A program made the position numbers and the translations under genes. Positions 27,321-36,014 of a stretch of 64,000 nt of DNA are shown piece by piece (position 1 is the stretch's first letter; each line of letters begins with the position of its first letter). Below the pieces are notes generated by a model that searched no databases, was not told the DNA's origin, and saw only the letters and a program-made list of their open reading frames with translations. This DNA is from Nitrosopumilus oxyclinae (GTDB lineage Archaea; Thermoproteota; Nitrososphaeria; Nitrososphaerales; Nitrosopumilaceae). The stretch lies in NCBI RefSeq assembly GCF_013407165.1, contig NZ_CP026994.1, forward strand, positions 372,001 to 436,000. The letters run 5' to 3'.

Positions 27321-27931
27321 AAACTAGTTTTAATTACTTTTTCACTCCAGTTGGTCCTGAATACAAGAAAAAGTTTGCAAGAAATGTTGGTGTTATAGTT
27401 TTAATTCTCTTTGCATTTTATGGTGTTATGAGTTTGATTGGTAGTGTCTCAGAATCTGAAAAAATTGAGATGATAGATGATGTTTCTCTAACCATTCCGT
27501 CTGCACAAGAATTTTTAGTAATGGACTGCGAATCTCTTAGTCATATTTATCCTGATTTTCCTAGTGAGGAGGTTGCAGACGCATGGATTACTAGAATGCA
27601 TGAATGTCTAAATGAACAAGAAAAAGAAAATGTTGCACCTAAAGTAATTGAACTGTTCAAAAATATTCCAGAAGTACAGGCATTTCAAATGCAATATGAA
27701 GATGCACAGATATCAGTAAGAAATGATCACGTGTCATATTTTTCTGGAAGTGAAGATGGTTATCTTGCTAGGATGAATCTATATTTTGATGAAAATTATA
27801 TTCTAGACCATATCGAATTTCATTGCTATTATCAAAAAGTTCATCAGATTGAGCTTCCTCAAGAGGATCTAGCATCAAAAATAAAAAAATTTGGCTGTAA
27901 AGAATATGCCGAGTCAAAAAATGAAAACTAG
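27317..27931 (+). CDS. Membrane-anchored protein, unknown
   Basis: A 204-residue protein. The basic N-terminus is followed by one membrane helix (NVGVIVLILFAFYGVMSLIG, residues 24-43), then a soluble part with four Cys (VMDCESL, MHECLNE, EFHCYYQ, KFGCKEY). It is the last gene of the operon and ends 1 base before the convergent regulator. Confidence 0.58.
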   Translation: MKTSFNYFFTPVGPEYKKKFARNVGVIVLILFAFYGVMSLIGSVSESEKIEMIDDVSLTIPSAQEFLVMDCESLSHIYPDFPSEEVADAWITRMHECLNEQEKENVAPKVIELFKNIPEVQAFQMQYEDAQISVRNDHVSYFSGSEDGYLARMNLYFDENYILDHIEFHCYYQKVHQIELPQEDLASKIKKFGCKEYAESKNEN

Positions 27932-27932
27932 C

Positions 27933-28502
27933 CTATGGAGTCTCTTCTGAGATATCATTAATGGTGACATAGACACGAAATTCACTCTCATCAATTTTCA
28001 CTGAGATATCATCAATTGTTGAATAGTATTTTTTGTTCTCATCTGTGTCCTTCAAGTCCAGTGTTGTGAGTAATCCGTGAGATATTAGATATGATATGTT
28101 CTCAGATAATGAAAAACTACCATATCTTGCCCTTGATGCAATCTCCCACAGTGTCAGAGGATAATCAAATGCAATATCCATAATGTGTTTTTTGAGTGGA
28201 TCATCATAAGAGTTTAAGATTGCATTTTTGAGCAATTCGTCTTTGATTTCTATTTTGTGTTTTGATTGGGGCTCCATGTGACATATCTTATCTAATGTCT
28301 TTCTGATTGTAGATGAGCCATCATGGCCCATAATTTTCTCTGTAATGCATTCAAACTTTTCAAAGTCTTTCAGTGATGATGCAAGCGTAATTTGATACTG
28401 TTCAAATAAATTGTTTTTAATTTTTGTAATGTCGTCTTTGTCTACAAAATCTGTAAATGTTTTCTCAAAAGGAGTGGCAAGGAGAGTCTCCATTGCAGTC
28501 AT
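27933..28502 (-). CDS. Helix-turn-helix regulator, second of a pair
   Basis: A 189-residue protein. The C-terminal half has a winged-helix pattern (PLKKHIMDIAFDYPLTLWEI, then a recognition-helix-like stretch SLSENISYLISHGLLTTL). The N-terminal half (ETLLATPFEKTFTDFV, then FECITEKIMGHDGSSTIRK) may be a thaumarchaeal sensor or output domain of the NitrOD type; that is a weak pattern match. The start overlaps the stop of the upstream regulator gene by 4 bases. Confidence 0.6.
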   Translation of the reverse strand: MTAMETLLATPFEKTFTDFVDKDDITKIKNNLFEQYQITLASSLKDFEKFECITEKIMGHDGSSTIRKTLDKICHMEPQSKHKIEIKDELLKNAILNSYDDPLKKHIMDIAFDYPLTLWEIASRARYGSFSLSENISYLISHGLLTTLDLKDTDENKKYYSTIDDISVKIDESEFRVYVTINDISEETP

Positions 28503-29005
28503 GGGTAGACTACTCCTAATCTTGCTTTGGGCAAACGTGATAGGTTTACCTGCAATCTTATCTGGCTGATTTTAGTTGATACACTAAACTCTGCCTTTGA
28601 AATTATTTTGTCAAACACTCTAACACGTTTTTCTGATTTTGTATATCCAACTGGCAAGATAAATCCGTCATGTAACAACTCGTTGAACTTGCGGTATGCA
28701 GAAGACAATGAAACTCCACACTTTTCAAGCAGCTCATCTTTTGCAATTGGTTTGTCAATGTGCAATAGAATCTTGCGCTTTACAGAATCACTGTAGATGT
28801 CTATAATTTTTTCTGCAAGACTGTGCTCGTACAGCTCAATCCACAAGGTATAGTCATGATCCTTGCTTATTGCAAGAGCTGATTTTATTGCATGTCTTGG
28901 AAGTTTATTCTCACATGCAAGCATTGTTCTCTCACCTGGTTCTAAGTTGTCATTTGCATTTCGAATCGTATCCATGCATAATAGCTGGGAAAACTGGTTT
29001 GGCAT
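28499..29005 (-). CDS. Winged helix-turn-helix regulator (ArsR-like)
   Basis: A 168-residue protein. The DNA-binding domain is near residues 70-125: SVKRKILLHIDKPIAKDELL, then CGVSLSSAYRKFNELLHDGF as turn and recognition helix, and a wing (KRVRVFDKIIS). The N-terminal part may sense a ligand or partner. Translationally coupled to the second regulator, with which it may form a heteromer. Confidence 0.68.
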   Translation of the reverse strand: MPNQFSQLLCMDTIRNANDNLEPGERTMLACENKLPRHAIKSALAISKDHDYTLWIELYEHSLAEKIIDIYSDSVKRKILLHIDKPIAKDELLEKCGVSLSSAYRKFNELLHDGFILPVGYTKSEKRVRVFDKIISKAEFSVSTKISQIRLQVNLSRLPKARLGVVYP

Positions 29006-29103
29006 TGTACCATAATATAGGTCAAAATCTTACTTAAGAAATTCTACTTTTTGTTATTTTTGAAAAAAAGATTATTGCTTATATAGAAGAGAAAATTTGT
29101 GCC

Positions 29104-29126
29104 TAAAAAAGAGGGGTTTAGCCCCT
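29104..29126 (-). terminator. Hairpin spanning a stop codon, with T-tract
   Basis: Read on the minus strand: arm AGGGG, loop CTAAA, arm CCCCT, then CTTTTTT. The TAA stop of the membrane protein gene (29118-29417) is in the loop. Confidence 0.6.
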
Positions 29127-29417
29127 TCCCATTGCGGCATACTTGCCTTTTCTACCTCGAAGGAAGAACATTGTTGCAACTCCGCCAAATACTCCAGCAG
29201 ACAAGATGGATGCTCCAACTATTCCATCAGCTGCAAATACAGGAGTGCCAGAACCTGTTGCATCTTTTTGTGTTGCAATCTCTACTTTGATTCTAGAGTC
29301 TTTCATTCCTTCATACAGTCCTTTTTCAGAAATATCATACTGTGCAAAGGCTGGCTGTATCATAACAACTAGCAATGCAAGTGATATGCCTGTAAACAAA
29401 ACAGATTGTTTTTGCAT
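29118..29417 (-). CDS. Small secreted protein with C-terminal membrane anchor
   Basis: A 99-residue protein. A signal peptide (cleavage likely after PAFA, residue 25) is followed by a short outside segment, a second hydrophobic helix (GIVGASILSAGVFGGVATMF) and a basic tail (LRGRKGKYAAMGRG). This type I topology is the same as in the divergent gene at 29517. CTTTTATCAT about 26 bases before the ATG is the probable TATA box. Confidence 0.7.
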   Translation of the reverse strand: MQKQSVLFTGISLALLVVMIQPAFAQYDISEKGLYEGMKDSRIKVEIATQKDATGSGTPVFAADGIVGASILSAGVFGGVATMFFLRGRKGKYAAMGRG

Positions 29418-29516
29418 GAGAGGTTAATTACATCTGTATGATAAAAGACACAGATCATTTTCTCAATTAAAATAATTTCTTATTGTTGTTTTATGTGATT
29501 GTAACCTAAATGAGAC

Positions 29517-30626
29517 ATGTACAAAGCGATTGTCCTACTTTTGGTATTGATAGTGTCAATATCATCAGCTAATCATGTATCTGCTGCACAATTGGATGCT
29601 GCAATTGCCAAGGATTCAGATGAATTTATCCCAACTTATCAGTTTACAAGAATTATTACAATAAACCATGATGGTGATGCAGAACTACAAAGATTGGTGG
29701 GTGATGGTATCAAGGTATCATTTGATATTGACAAATCAAATGCTGACTCTATAATATCTCAGATAAACGCAGAACTGGAGAAAAAATCTTTTGCAAAGGT
29801 TACTGATGTCTCTGGAAAATATTCTGCACTTGTATCTGTGCAGGAAAAATCAATTGGTATAGAGTATAGGATAGTCCTAAACCCTACAATTCAGAATCAC
29901 TATGTTGGAGATTCAAGTACTTTGGATTCTCAGTGGAGAGGATTCTCAATTGAGGGAGTAATTCCTGTAGATACTGAATATGGAGAATATGACATCAACT
30001 CTCCAAGTAGTGTTCTTGCAGTATCTCATGGTATGGTGCTAGAATATTTATCTGGTAGTGAGGCAATGGAGATACTAGAGAGTCCTCTAATTGATGCTGC
30101 AGGAATTTCTGAATTTCCATTACATAGATGGGAATCAATGTTTGATCCTACTGCCAAGATGAGTGAGACTGTAGATTTCAAGTTTTCAGGCACAGTAATC
30201 ACCAATTATTCAATGGGAATCTGTACTGTATACATTGGATTCTGTGAAGACAAAAAGATGTATCAGGAATTTACAATTGACGGAGAAGAATATTCTATTC
30301 GCTCAATAGAGTCCCAGGATGATGCAACAATAGTCATTGAAGGATATGTCAATGAGTCTAGAATAGGAAAAGTTGAGGTGTTTGCAATTCAGGATGATGC
30401 ACCAGTTATTGTAAAAGAAGATGACATGCAGGTAGTTGCAATGTATGGTATATCTGGACTTGGGGTTGCAGCAGCTGTCGGATTCTTTGTAATTAGTGAC
30501 CGAAAGGCAAAGAGAACGAGTTCCGAGCAATCCGGAATTGATCCTGCACATTTGGAGTCAGTTCCAATATCAAGTTCTGTCGGAGGATACCGGACAAACA
30601 GAGGAACATCACAACTAAAGACCTAG
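29517..30626 (+). CDS. Type I membrane protein with large outside domain
   Basis: A 369-residue protein. A signal peptide (LLLVLIVSISSANHVSAAQ) is followed by about 260 residues of mostly beta outside domain, with a possible disulfide (GICTVYIGFCED). A membrane helix near residues 303-324 (YGISGLGVAAAVGFFVI) and a basic, Ser-rich cytoplasmic tail follow. It is divergent from a smaller protein of the same topology, and a TATA-like box (TTTTATGTG) lies about 26 bases before the ATG. Function unknown. Confidence 0.68.
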   Translation: MYKAIVLLLVLIVSISSANHVSAAQLDAAIAKDSDEFIPTYQFTRIITINHDGDAELQRLVGDGIKVSFDIDKSNADSIISQINAELEKKSFAKVTDVSGKYSALVSVQEKSIGIEYRIVLNPTIQNHYVGDSSTLDSQWRGFSIEGVIPVDTEYGEYDINSPSSVLAVSHGMVLEYLSGSEAMEILESPLIDAAGISEFPLHRWESMFDPTAKMSETVDFKFSGTVITNYSMGICTVYIGFCEDKKMYQEFTIDGEEYSIRSIESQDDATIVIEGYVNESRIGKVEVFAIQDDAPVIVKEDDMQVVAMYGISGLGVAAAVGFFVISDRKAKRTSSEQSGIDPAHLESVPISSSVGGYRTNRGTSQLKT

Positions 30627-30640
30627 AATTAGTATTTTTT
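30614..30640 (+). terminator. Weak hairpin around a stop codon, with T-tract
   Basis: Arms ACTAA and TTAGT flank a 10-nt loop that holds the TAG stop of the preceding gene; TATTTTTTTT follows. Confidence 0.4.
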
Positions 30641-30766
30641 TTAAATTTTTTTATAATTGAATTTTCATTAATGCATCTGGAATGAATTACAAATTAAGAA
30701 TTAAACAAGTTTAAAATAAAAAATGAATATATTGCAGACTGATTAGCACACGAGTATCTGATTATT

Positions 30767-31036
30767 ATGAAATGCAAATATTGCGGTAAAAATTTTAATG
30801 CAAAAAATTCTATTTTTTGTTCTAAAAAATGTAACACTTACCATTCTGCAGAATTAGAACGTAAAACTAATTTGAAATCTGTAACTGTAACAATAAAGAT
30901 GGACCAAGATGTATCTAATGGCCTTAGAAAAATTCAATCAGATCTTATTCGAAATGCGACTGAGAACATCTCTTTTTCATATGTTGTGAATCTCGTACTA
31001 AAAGAAGGAATTAAAAATAAAAAATTAGCATCCTGA
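30767..31036 (+). CDS. Zinc-ribbon plus ribbon-helix-helix-like DNA-binding protein
   Basis: An 89-residue protein. The N-terminus is a zinc ribbon (MKCKYCGKNF, then IFCSKKCNTYH). The second half (KSVTVTIKMDQDVSNGLRKI, then a helix ending VVNLVLKEGI) has the strand-helix-helix pattern of small MetJ/Arc-type regulators. It probably binds DNA as a dimer. Monocistronic. Confidence 0.62.
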   Translation: MKCKYCGKNFNAKNSIFCSKKCNTYHSAELERKTNLKSVTVTIKMDQDVSNGLRKIQSDLIRNATENISFSYVVNLVLKEGIKNKKLAS

Positions 31037-31117
31037 GTTGTTTTAATTGAAATATTGATTTCTTTGGAGAATTGGAATTACAATTATAAGTAATATGTTC
31101 ATAAATGATGCATATTG

Positions 31118-31492
31118 ATGAAATCTAAAGTTTTTCTGATTGTACTATCATCTTTAGTGATAATCTCAACTGGAGTTGTATTGTATTTCTTTGAGTTTCA
31201 AGATCCTAGAATAACTAATCTCACTTTTAACAACGTCAAAGTATCAAAAATTACCGAAACTGGTGCTATTTTTGAATCTACGACTGATTATCCAATCAAG
31301 TGTTATGTAGAATATTTTGAAAAAGATTCACCGACAAATATCATTGAGAAAGATCATTCCAACCTTCCTCATGAAGTTCATAAAATTGTGGTCATGGATT
31401 TGAAACCTGATACTGAATATTCGTATAGATTTACAACAATGTTTGATGGACATACAATTGCTCCTGAATGGATGTCTTTTAGAACCCTGTAG
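31118..31492 (+). CDS. Membrane-anchored fibronectin type III-like protein
   Basis: A 124-residue protein: N-terminal anchor (VFLIVLSSLVIISTGVVLYF), then one outside beta-sandwich domain. The signature VVMDLKPDTEYSYRFTTMFD is typical of FN3 and purple-acid-phosphatase N-terminal domains. ATG 31118 is preferred over the TTG directly before it. Likely surface binding role. Confidence 0.65.
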   Translation: MKSKVFLIVLSSLVIISTGVVLYFFEFQDPRITNLTFNNVKVSKITETGAIFESTTDYPIKCYVEYFEKDSPTNIIEKDHSNLPHEVHKIVVMDLKPDTEYSYRFTTMFDGHTIAPEWMSFRTL

Positions 31493-31511
31493 AGGGGCAG
31501 TATTAGATAAG

Positions 31512-31607
31512 ATGAAAACTAGACTTTTGGCAATACTTGGAATTATCTTGGGTTTTGGTGTCTTAATTTCAATTCTATTTTTAGAATGGGTTTCACAATT
31601 TGAATAA
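31512..31607 (+). CDS. 31-residue single-helix membrane peptide
   Basis: Encodes MKTRLLAILGIILGFGVLIS, then ILFLEWVSQFE: a short basic start and one membrane helix. It begins 19 bases after the FN3-like gene and is probably co-transcribed. Small size keeps confidence moderate. Confidence 0.45.
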   Translation: MKTRLLAILGIILGFGVLISILFLEWVSQFE

Positions 31608-31696
31608 TTCTTTTTTCATATCTAATCCTTGGAATTGTAATATTTGATCGCTGACAGATGATCTGGTTTAAATCGACTTTAAATTTTTAATTTCTA

Positions 31697-32677
31697 ATGA
31701 CAAGTAAAACAATCATTGCAGGACTTGTGGCTTTAGCATTTGTCGCAGGTACTATAATGACAGGAACAACGGTATATGCCGAACATAAACCTGGCCACCA
31801 AACAAATTCTGGTGGATTAGGTGATTTGCAAAAACAAGTTGATGAAAATTCTGGACATATTACAGTTCTCAAAGGACAAGCTGATGGATTTGATACTGAA
31901 ATGGTACAATTGCAAGCACGTGCAAGTGCTCTAGAGGAGTCACAGGCATCTGTAGATTCATTCTTTGATATTTTCATAGAATTTTATGAATCTCCTGATA
32001 GCTTCTTTGACATCTTCACAGATGCATCTGGAAATCGTATTGATTCATTCTTTGATGTCTTTACAGAGATTTCAGTACATGATGCTGATGTGGAAAGAAT
32101 TGATACTGAAATAGTATCACTTGATCTACGGATTGATGATCAACAAGATCAAATTGATGCACTAGTAACTAACCCTCCATCTGAATCTGCCTCTACTTCA
32201 GCATACATCAAATTTGATGGTGTTGATGGTGAAGCAATAGATAAGGATCACCAAGGTTGGAGTGATTTATTATCATTTGACCAAGGATTACATCAACCTG
32301 GAGGAGCTGCAACTGGTAGTACACGTACACGTGGTGATGTAGTAATGGATGATGTTGTAATTGTAAAAGAATTAGACAAAGCTAGTCCAAAAATTGCTGA
32401 ATCTGTAGCTTTAGGAAAAGTATATCCAAAAGTTGAGATTAATTTAACCGCAACGTATGGTGATGCAGGTCGACTTACTTACTATGCATATGAACTAACA
32501 AATGTTCTAGTAACAAGCTATAACATTAGTGGTTCAGGTCAAGGAGAAGATGTTCCAGCTGAGAGTTTCTCATTAAACTTTGAGGAAATCAAGGTAACAT
32601 ATACCGAACGTGATTCTAACGGTGATAAGAAAGGCAACGTAGAATACTCATGGAAAGTTGAGGAAGGAACTTCCTAA
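31697..32677 (+). CDS. Exported protein with C-terminal Hcp-like (type VI tube) domain
   Basis: A 326-residue protein. A signal peptide (IIAGLVALAFVAGTIMTGT, cleavage near VYAE, residue 29) is followed by a heptad-like region (DLQKQVDENSGHITVLKGQA). Three short repeats come next (VDSFFDIFIEF, PDSFFDIFTD, IDSFFDVFTE, about residues 85-130), then a second coiled-coil stretch. From about residue 168 to the end lies an Hcp-family pattern: YIKFDGVDGEAIDKDHQGW, DKASPKIAESVALGKVYPKV, NVLVTSYNISGSGQ, AESFSLNFEEIKVTYTERD. In bacteria Hcp rings form the type VI secretion tube and have no signal peptide. No other type VI gene is present here. Confidence 0.82.
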   Translation: MTSKTIIAGLVALAFVAGTIMTGTTVYAEHKPGHQTNSGGLGDLQKQVDENSGHITVLKGQADGFDTEMVQLQARASALEESQASVDSFFDIFIEFYESPDSFFDIFTDASGNRIDSFFDVFTEISVHDADVERIDTEIVSLDLRIDDQQDQIDALVTNPPSESASTSAYIKFDGVDGEAIDKDHQGWSDLLSFDQGLHQPGGAATGSTRTRGDVVMDDVVIVKELDKASPKIAESVALGKVYPKVEINLTATYGDAGRLTYYAYELTNVLVTSYNISGSGQGEDVPAESFSLNFEEIKVTYTERDSNGDKKGNVEYSWKVEEGTS

Positions 32678-32700
32678 TTTTTTCTTTTTTTCTTTTAATT
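32661..32700 (+). terminator. Hairpin next to the Hcp gene stop codon, with T-tract
   Basis: Arms AGGAAG and CTTCCT (6 bp) flank loop GAA; the right arm ends in the first base of the TAA stop. ATTTTTTCTTTTTTTCTTTT follows. Confidence 0.55.
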
Positions 32701-32762
32701 AAAAATTCAAACTTTTTCCATTTGTGACTAATTTTGGAAAATATTGAAAAAACAAATGTTTT

Positions 32763-32784
32763 AGATATTGCCGTTTTAATATCT
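32763..32784. promoter_or_regulatory. Inverted repeat upstream of leuCD operon
   Basis: Perfect 7-bp arms AGATATT and AATATCT with an 8-bp spacer, about 50 bases before the leuC start and upstream of its TATA-like CTTTTAATC. A candidate operator for amino-acid control; it could be chance in AT-rich DNA. Confidence 0.35.
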
Positions 32785-32836
32785 GACATACGGACATCTG
32801 AAAAGCTTTTAATCTGTAGAACAAGCTTTTTTCATT

Positions 32837-34108
32837 ATGAATCTTGTAGAGAAGATCCTCGCACGTGGTGCTGGAAAGTCATCTGTTTCCCCAGATGATG
32901 TAGTTTTTGCCAATGTGGATAAGGTAATGATGCATGATGTGTCCGGACCAGGCGTGATTAAGGTATTTGACAAGCTAAAGAAACAAGGATTTTCAGTAGA
33001 CAAACTATGGGATCCTACCAAAGTTTGGGTTGCCGAAGACCATTTTGTGCCATCTGCTGAAAAAGTATCTGCTGAAAATATAGTAAAATTATCAAAATTT
33101 ACCAAACAATATGGAATTGAAAAGCATTTCAAATATGGAATGGGTCAGTATGGAATTTGCCATACAATTTCTCATGAAGAGGCAATGGTGTTGCCCGGAG
33201 AAATTTATGTTGGTGGGGACTCTCACACAAACACAACAGGTGCTTTGGGGGCTTTTGCTTGCGGTCTAGGACACACTGATATTGCTTATGTTTTGTTAAA
33301 TGGAAAAATTTGGTTCAAGGTCCCTGAAACTTATTACTTTAAGCTAAATGGGAAATTACCTGATCATGTGATGGCCAAAGATGTAATTCTAAAAATTATT
33401 GGAGATATTGGAAATGATGGAGGATCTTATAGAACTATGCAGTTTGGCGGAAGTGGCATTGATGAAATGTCAGTTGAGAGCAGATTGACATTATGCAACA
33501 TGACAACAGAGGCTGGCGCAAAGAATGGTATTGTAGAGGCAGACCAAAAAGTGGCAGACTATCTTACTCAAAGAGGTGCAACTAACATGAATTTGGTTAA
33601 AGGTGATGCAGATTCTGAATATGCAAAAACGTTTGAGTATGAAGCATCAGAGTTGGAGCCAACTGTTGCAAAACCATTTTCTCCTGAAAACATTTGTGTA
33701 GTGCGAGAAGCTCCTTCTGTTGAATTAGATAAATCATACATTGGTTCTTGCACTGGTGCAAAATACGAAGACTTGGTAGCAGCAGCCAGTGTACTCAAAG
33801 GAAGAAAGGTAAAGATTCGAACAGAAATTTTACCTGCAGCAATTTCAATTTATCAGAGAGCCATGGAGAATGGATTATTAAAAATATTCTTAGATGCCGG
33901 AGTTACAGTTGGACCACCAACTTGTGGTGCCTGCTGTGGTGCCCATATGGGAGTTTTGGCAAAAGATGAAATTTGTATCAGTACTACCAACAGAAATTTC
34001 CCTGGCAGAATGGGACATGTAGAGTCTCAGACATATCTCTCATCGCCTCTAGTGGCAGCAGCTTCTGCAGTAACTGGAAAAATCACAGATCCGAGGGATT
34101 TGAAATGA
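32837..34108 (+). CDS. leuC: 3-isopropylmalate dehydratase large subunit, archaeal type (or homoaconitase)
   Basis: A 423-residue aconitase-family large subunit. VGGDSHTNTTGALGAFACGL and the Fe-S cysteines are visible (YIGSCTGAKYEDL and PPTCGACCGAHMG, the second followed by STTNRNFPGRMG). The length of about 420 is that of the archaeal LeuC/HacA/LysT group. It dehydrates and rehydrates isopropylmalate in leucine synthesis, or homocitrate-type substrates in the LysW lysine route. The stop overlaps the small-subunit start. Confidence 0.88.
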   Translation: MNLVEKILARGAGKSSVSPDDVVFANVDKVMMHDVSGPGVIKVFDKLKKQGFSVDKLWDPTKVWVAEDHFVPSAEKVSAENIVKLSKFTKQYGIEKHFKYGMGQYGICHTISHEEAMVLPGEIYVGGDSHTNTTGALGAFACGLGHTDIAYVLLNGKIWFKVPETYYFKLNGKLPDHVMAKDVILKIIGDIGNDGGSYRTMQFGGSGIDEMSVESRLTLCNMTTEAGAKNGIVEADQKVADYLTQRGATNMNLVKGDADSEYAKTFEYEASELEPTVAKPFSPENICVVREAPSVELDKSYIGSCTGAKYEDLVAAASVLKGRKVKIRTEILPAAISIYQRAMENGLLKIFLDAGVTVGPPTCGACCGAHMGVLAKDEICISTTNRNFPGRMGHVESQTYLSSPLVAAASAVTGKITDPRDLK

Positions 34109-34596
34109 AAGGCAACGTCATAAAATACGCACGAGACAACATTGACACTGATGTTATCATTCCTGGCACATATCTCAAAATTCACGATTATGCAGAACTT
34201 GCAACACATGCAATGGAGGGATTAGACCCTGACTTTCATTCCAAAGTAAAAGAAGGAGATTTTATTTTATCAGGTAAGAATTTTGGTTGTGGCTCATCAC
34301 GTGAACACGCTCCAATTGCTTTGGCCCATTCTGGAATAAAGGCAGTGCTTGCATTATCCTTTGCAAGAATCTTTTATCGAAATGCAGTTGATGGGGCATT
34401 TTTGTTACCAATTGAGATTGAACAGGATGCATATGAAGGAATTTCAGAAAGTGATGAGATTGAAATTGATGTAACTAAAAATGAAATTAAAAATATTACA
34501 AAAAATCAAACATACAAAATGAAACCATTCTCAGAAATTATTGGAAAGATAATTGCTGCAGGTGGTTTATTCAAGTACAAGCCAGACCAGGATTAA
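34105..34596 (+). CDS. leuD: 3-isopropylmalate dehydratase small subunit, archaeal type
   Basis: A 163-residue swivel-domain subunit ([51 protein letters not shown]). Partner of the large subunit just upstream. The frame continues upstream inside leuC, but ATG 34105, which overlaps the leuC stop as ATGA, gives the normal length. The residues between the DTD-IIP motif and the SREHA motif set substrate specificity in this family, and I cannot assign the substrate from them. Confidence 0.88.
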   Translation: MKGNVIKYARDNIDTDVIIPGTYLKIHDYAELATHAMEGLDPDFHSKVKEGDFILSGKNFGCGSSREHAPIALAHSGIKAVLALSFARIFYRNAVDGAFLLPIEIEQDAYEGISESDEIEIDVTKNEIKNITKNQTYKMKPFSEIIGKIIAAGGLFKYKPDQD

Positions 34597-34597
34597 A

Positions 34598-36013
34598 ATG
34601 GGAAAAACACTTTTTGAAAAAATCTGGGAATCCCACATTGTTGTTGAAAAACAAAATAATCCATCATTAATCTACATAGACAGACATCTAGTCCATGAAG
34701 TAACTTCTCCACAAGCCTTTGAAGGCTTGCGAATGAATAACAGAAAAGTCAGACGACCTGATCTTACCATAGCTACTATGGATCACAATGTTCCAACAAC
34801 TGACCGCTCTCTTCCAATGTTAGATGAAATATCCTCTGTTCAAATTAAAACTCTGGAAAAAAATTGTAAAGATTTTGGAATTAAATTATTTGGAATTAAC
34901 AGTCCTAATCAAGGGATAGTTCATGTAATTGGTCCTCAGCTAGGAATTACACTCCCTGGCTCTACCATTGTTTGCGGTGATAGTCATACATCTACACATG
35001 GCGCTTTTGGAGCATTAGCTTTAGGAATTGGAACCAGTGATGTGGAGCATGTCTTGGCATCTCAAACTATGTGGCTCGAAAAACCAAAACCATTTGAAAT
35101 TAGAGTTGAAGGAAAACGAAAAAACTCTCATGCAGTTACTGCAAAAGATATCGTTCTATCAATTATCAAAAATATAGGGACAGGCGGTGGAACAGGCACT
35201 GTAATTGAGTATCGTGGTGAGGGAATCACTGATTTATCCATGGAGCAGCGAATGACTATCTGTAACATGTCTATTGAGGCAGGGGCTCGTGCTGGTTTGA
35301 TAGCACCTGATGAAAAAACCTTTGATTATCTACGAGATAGAGAGTACACTCCAAAGAACTATGAATCTCTCGTTGATTCTTGGAAGGATCATTTGAAGAC
35401 TGATAGTGATGCCCAGTTTGAGAAAGAATTTACCTTACACATTGATGAGATTGCTCCACAAGTAAGTTGGGGAACCAATCCTGGCATGACATGCAATGTA
35501 TCTGACTCTATTCCATCCCCTGATGAATTTTCTAAAGGTGATTCAAATCAAAAGAGAGGTGCTGAAAAAGCACTAGAGTATATGGATTTGAAACCTGGAA
35601 CTTTGATTGAAGATATCAAAATAGATAGAGTATTCATTGGCTCATGCACTAATGCTCGATTGGAAGATTTGATTGAAGCATCCAAAGTGATCAAGGGGCA
35701 AAAAATTTCTCCAAATGTTCAAGCAATGGTGGTTCCTGGTTCTCAAATGGTAAAAAAACAAGCAGAAGATATGGGCTTGGATAAAATTTTCATTGATGCT
35801 AATTTTGAATGGAGAGAAGCTGGTTGCAGTATGTGTCTTGGAATGAACCCTGATATTTTATCTCCAGGAGAGCGATGTGCAAGTACATCAAATAGAAATT
35901 TTGAAGGAAGACAAGGAACTGGGGGACGAACTCATTTGGTTAGTCCTGTGATGGCAGCAGCTGCTGCAATTCATGGACATTTTGTAGATGTAAGGAAGAT
36001 GGATTTGAATTAA
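34598..36013 (+). CDS. leuC: 3-isopropylmalate dehydratase large subunit, bacterial type
   Basis: A 471-residue LeuC of the longer bacterial type: [78 protein letters not shown] (Fe-S Cys) and [12 protein letters not shown]. It catalyses isopropylmalate isomerisation in leucine synthesis. ATG 34598 is used, one base after the preceding stop. Only distantly similar to the LeuC encoded just upstream. Confidence 0.92.
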   Translation: MGKTLFEKIWESHIVVEKQNNPSLIYIDRHLVHEVTSPQAFEGLRMNNRKVRRPDLTIATMDHNVPTTDRSLPMLDEISSVQIKTLEKNCKDFGIKLFGINSPNQGIVHVIGPQLGITLPGSTIVCGDSHTSTHGAFGALALGIGTSDVEHVLASQTMWLEKPKPFEIRVEGKRKNSHAVTAKDIVLSIIKNIGTGGGTGTVIEYRGEGITDLSMEQRMTICNMSIEAGARAGLIAPDEKTFDYLRDREYTPKNYESLVDSWKDHLKTDSDAQFEKEFTLHIDEIAPQVSWGTNPGMTCNVSDSIPSPDEFSKGDSNQKRGAEKALEYMDLKPGTLIEDIKIDRVFIGSCTNARLEDLIEASKVIKGQKISPNVQAMVVPGSQMVKKQAEDMGLDKIFIDANFEWREAGCSMCLGMNPDILSPGERCASTSNRNFEGRQGTGGRTHLVSPVMAAAAAIHGHFVDVRKMDLN

Positions 36014-36014
36014 G

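Noticed and set aside
31697-32677. A type VI secretion system in this archaeon
   Set aside because: Only the Hcp-like domain is present; no sheath, spike, baseplate or ATPase gene is nearby and the protein has a signal peptide.
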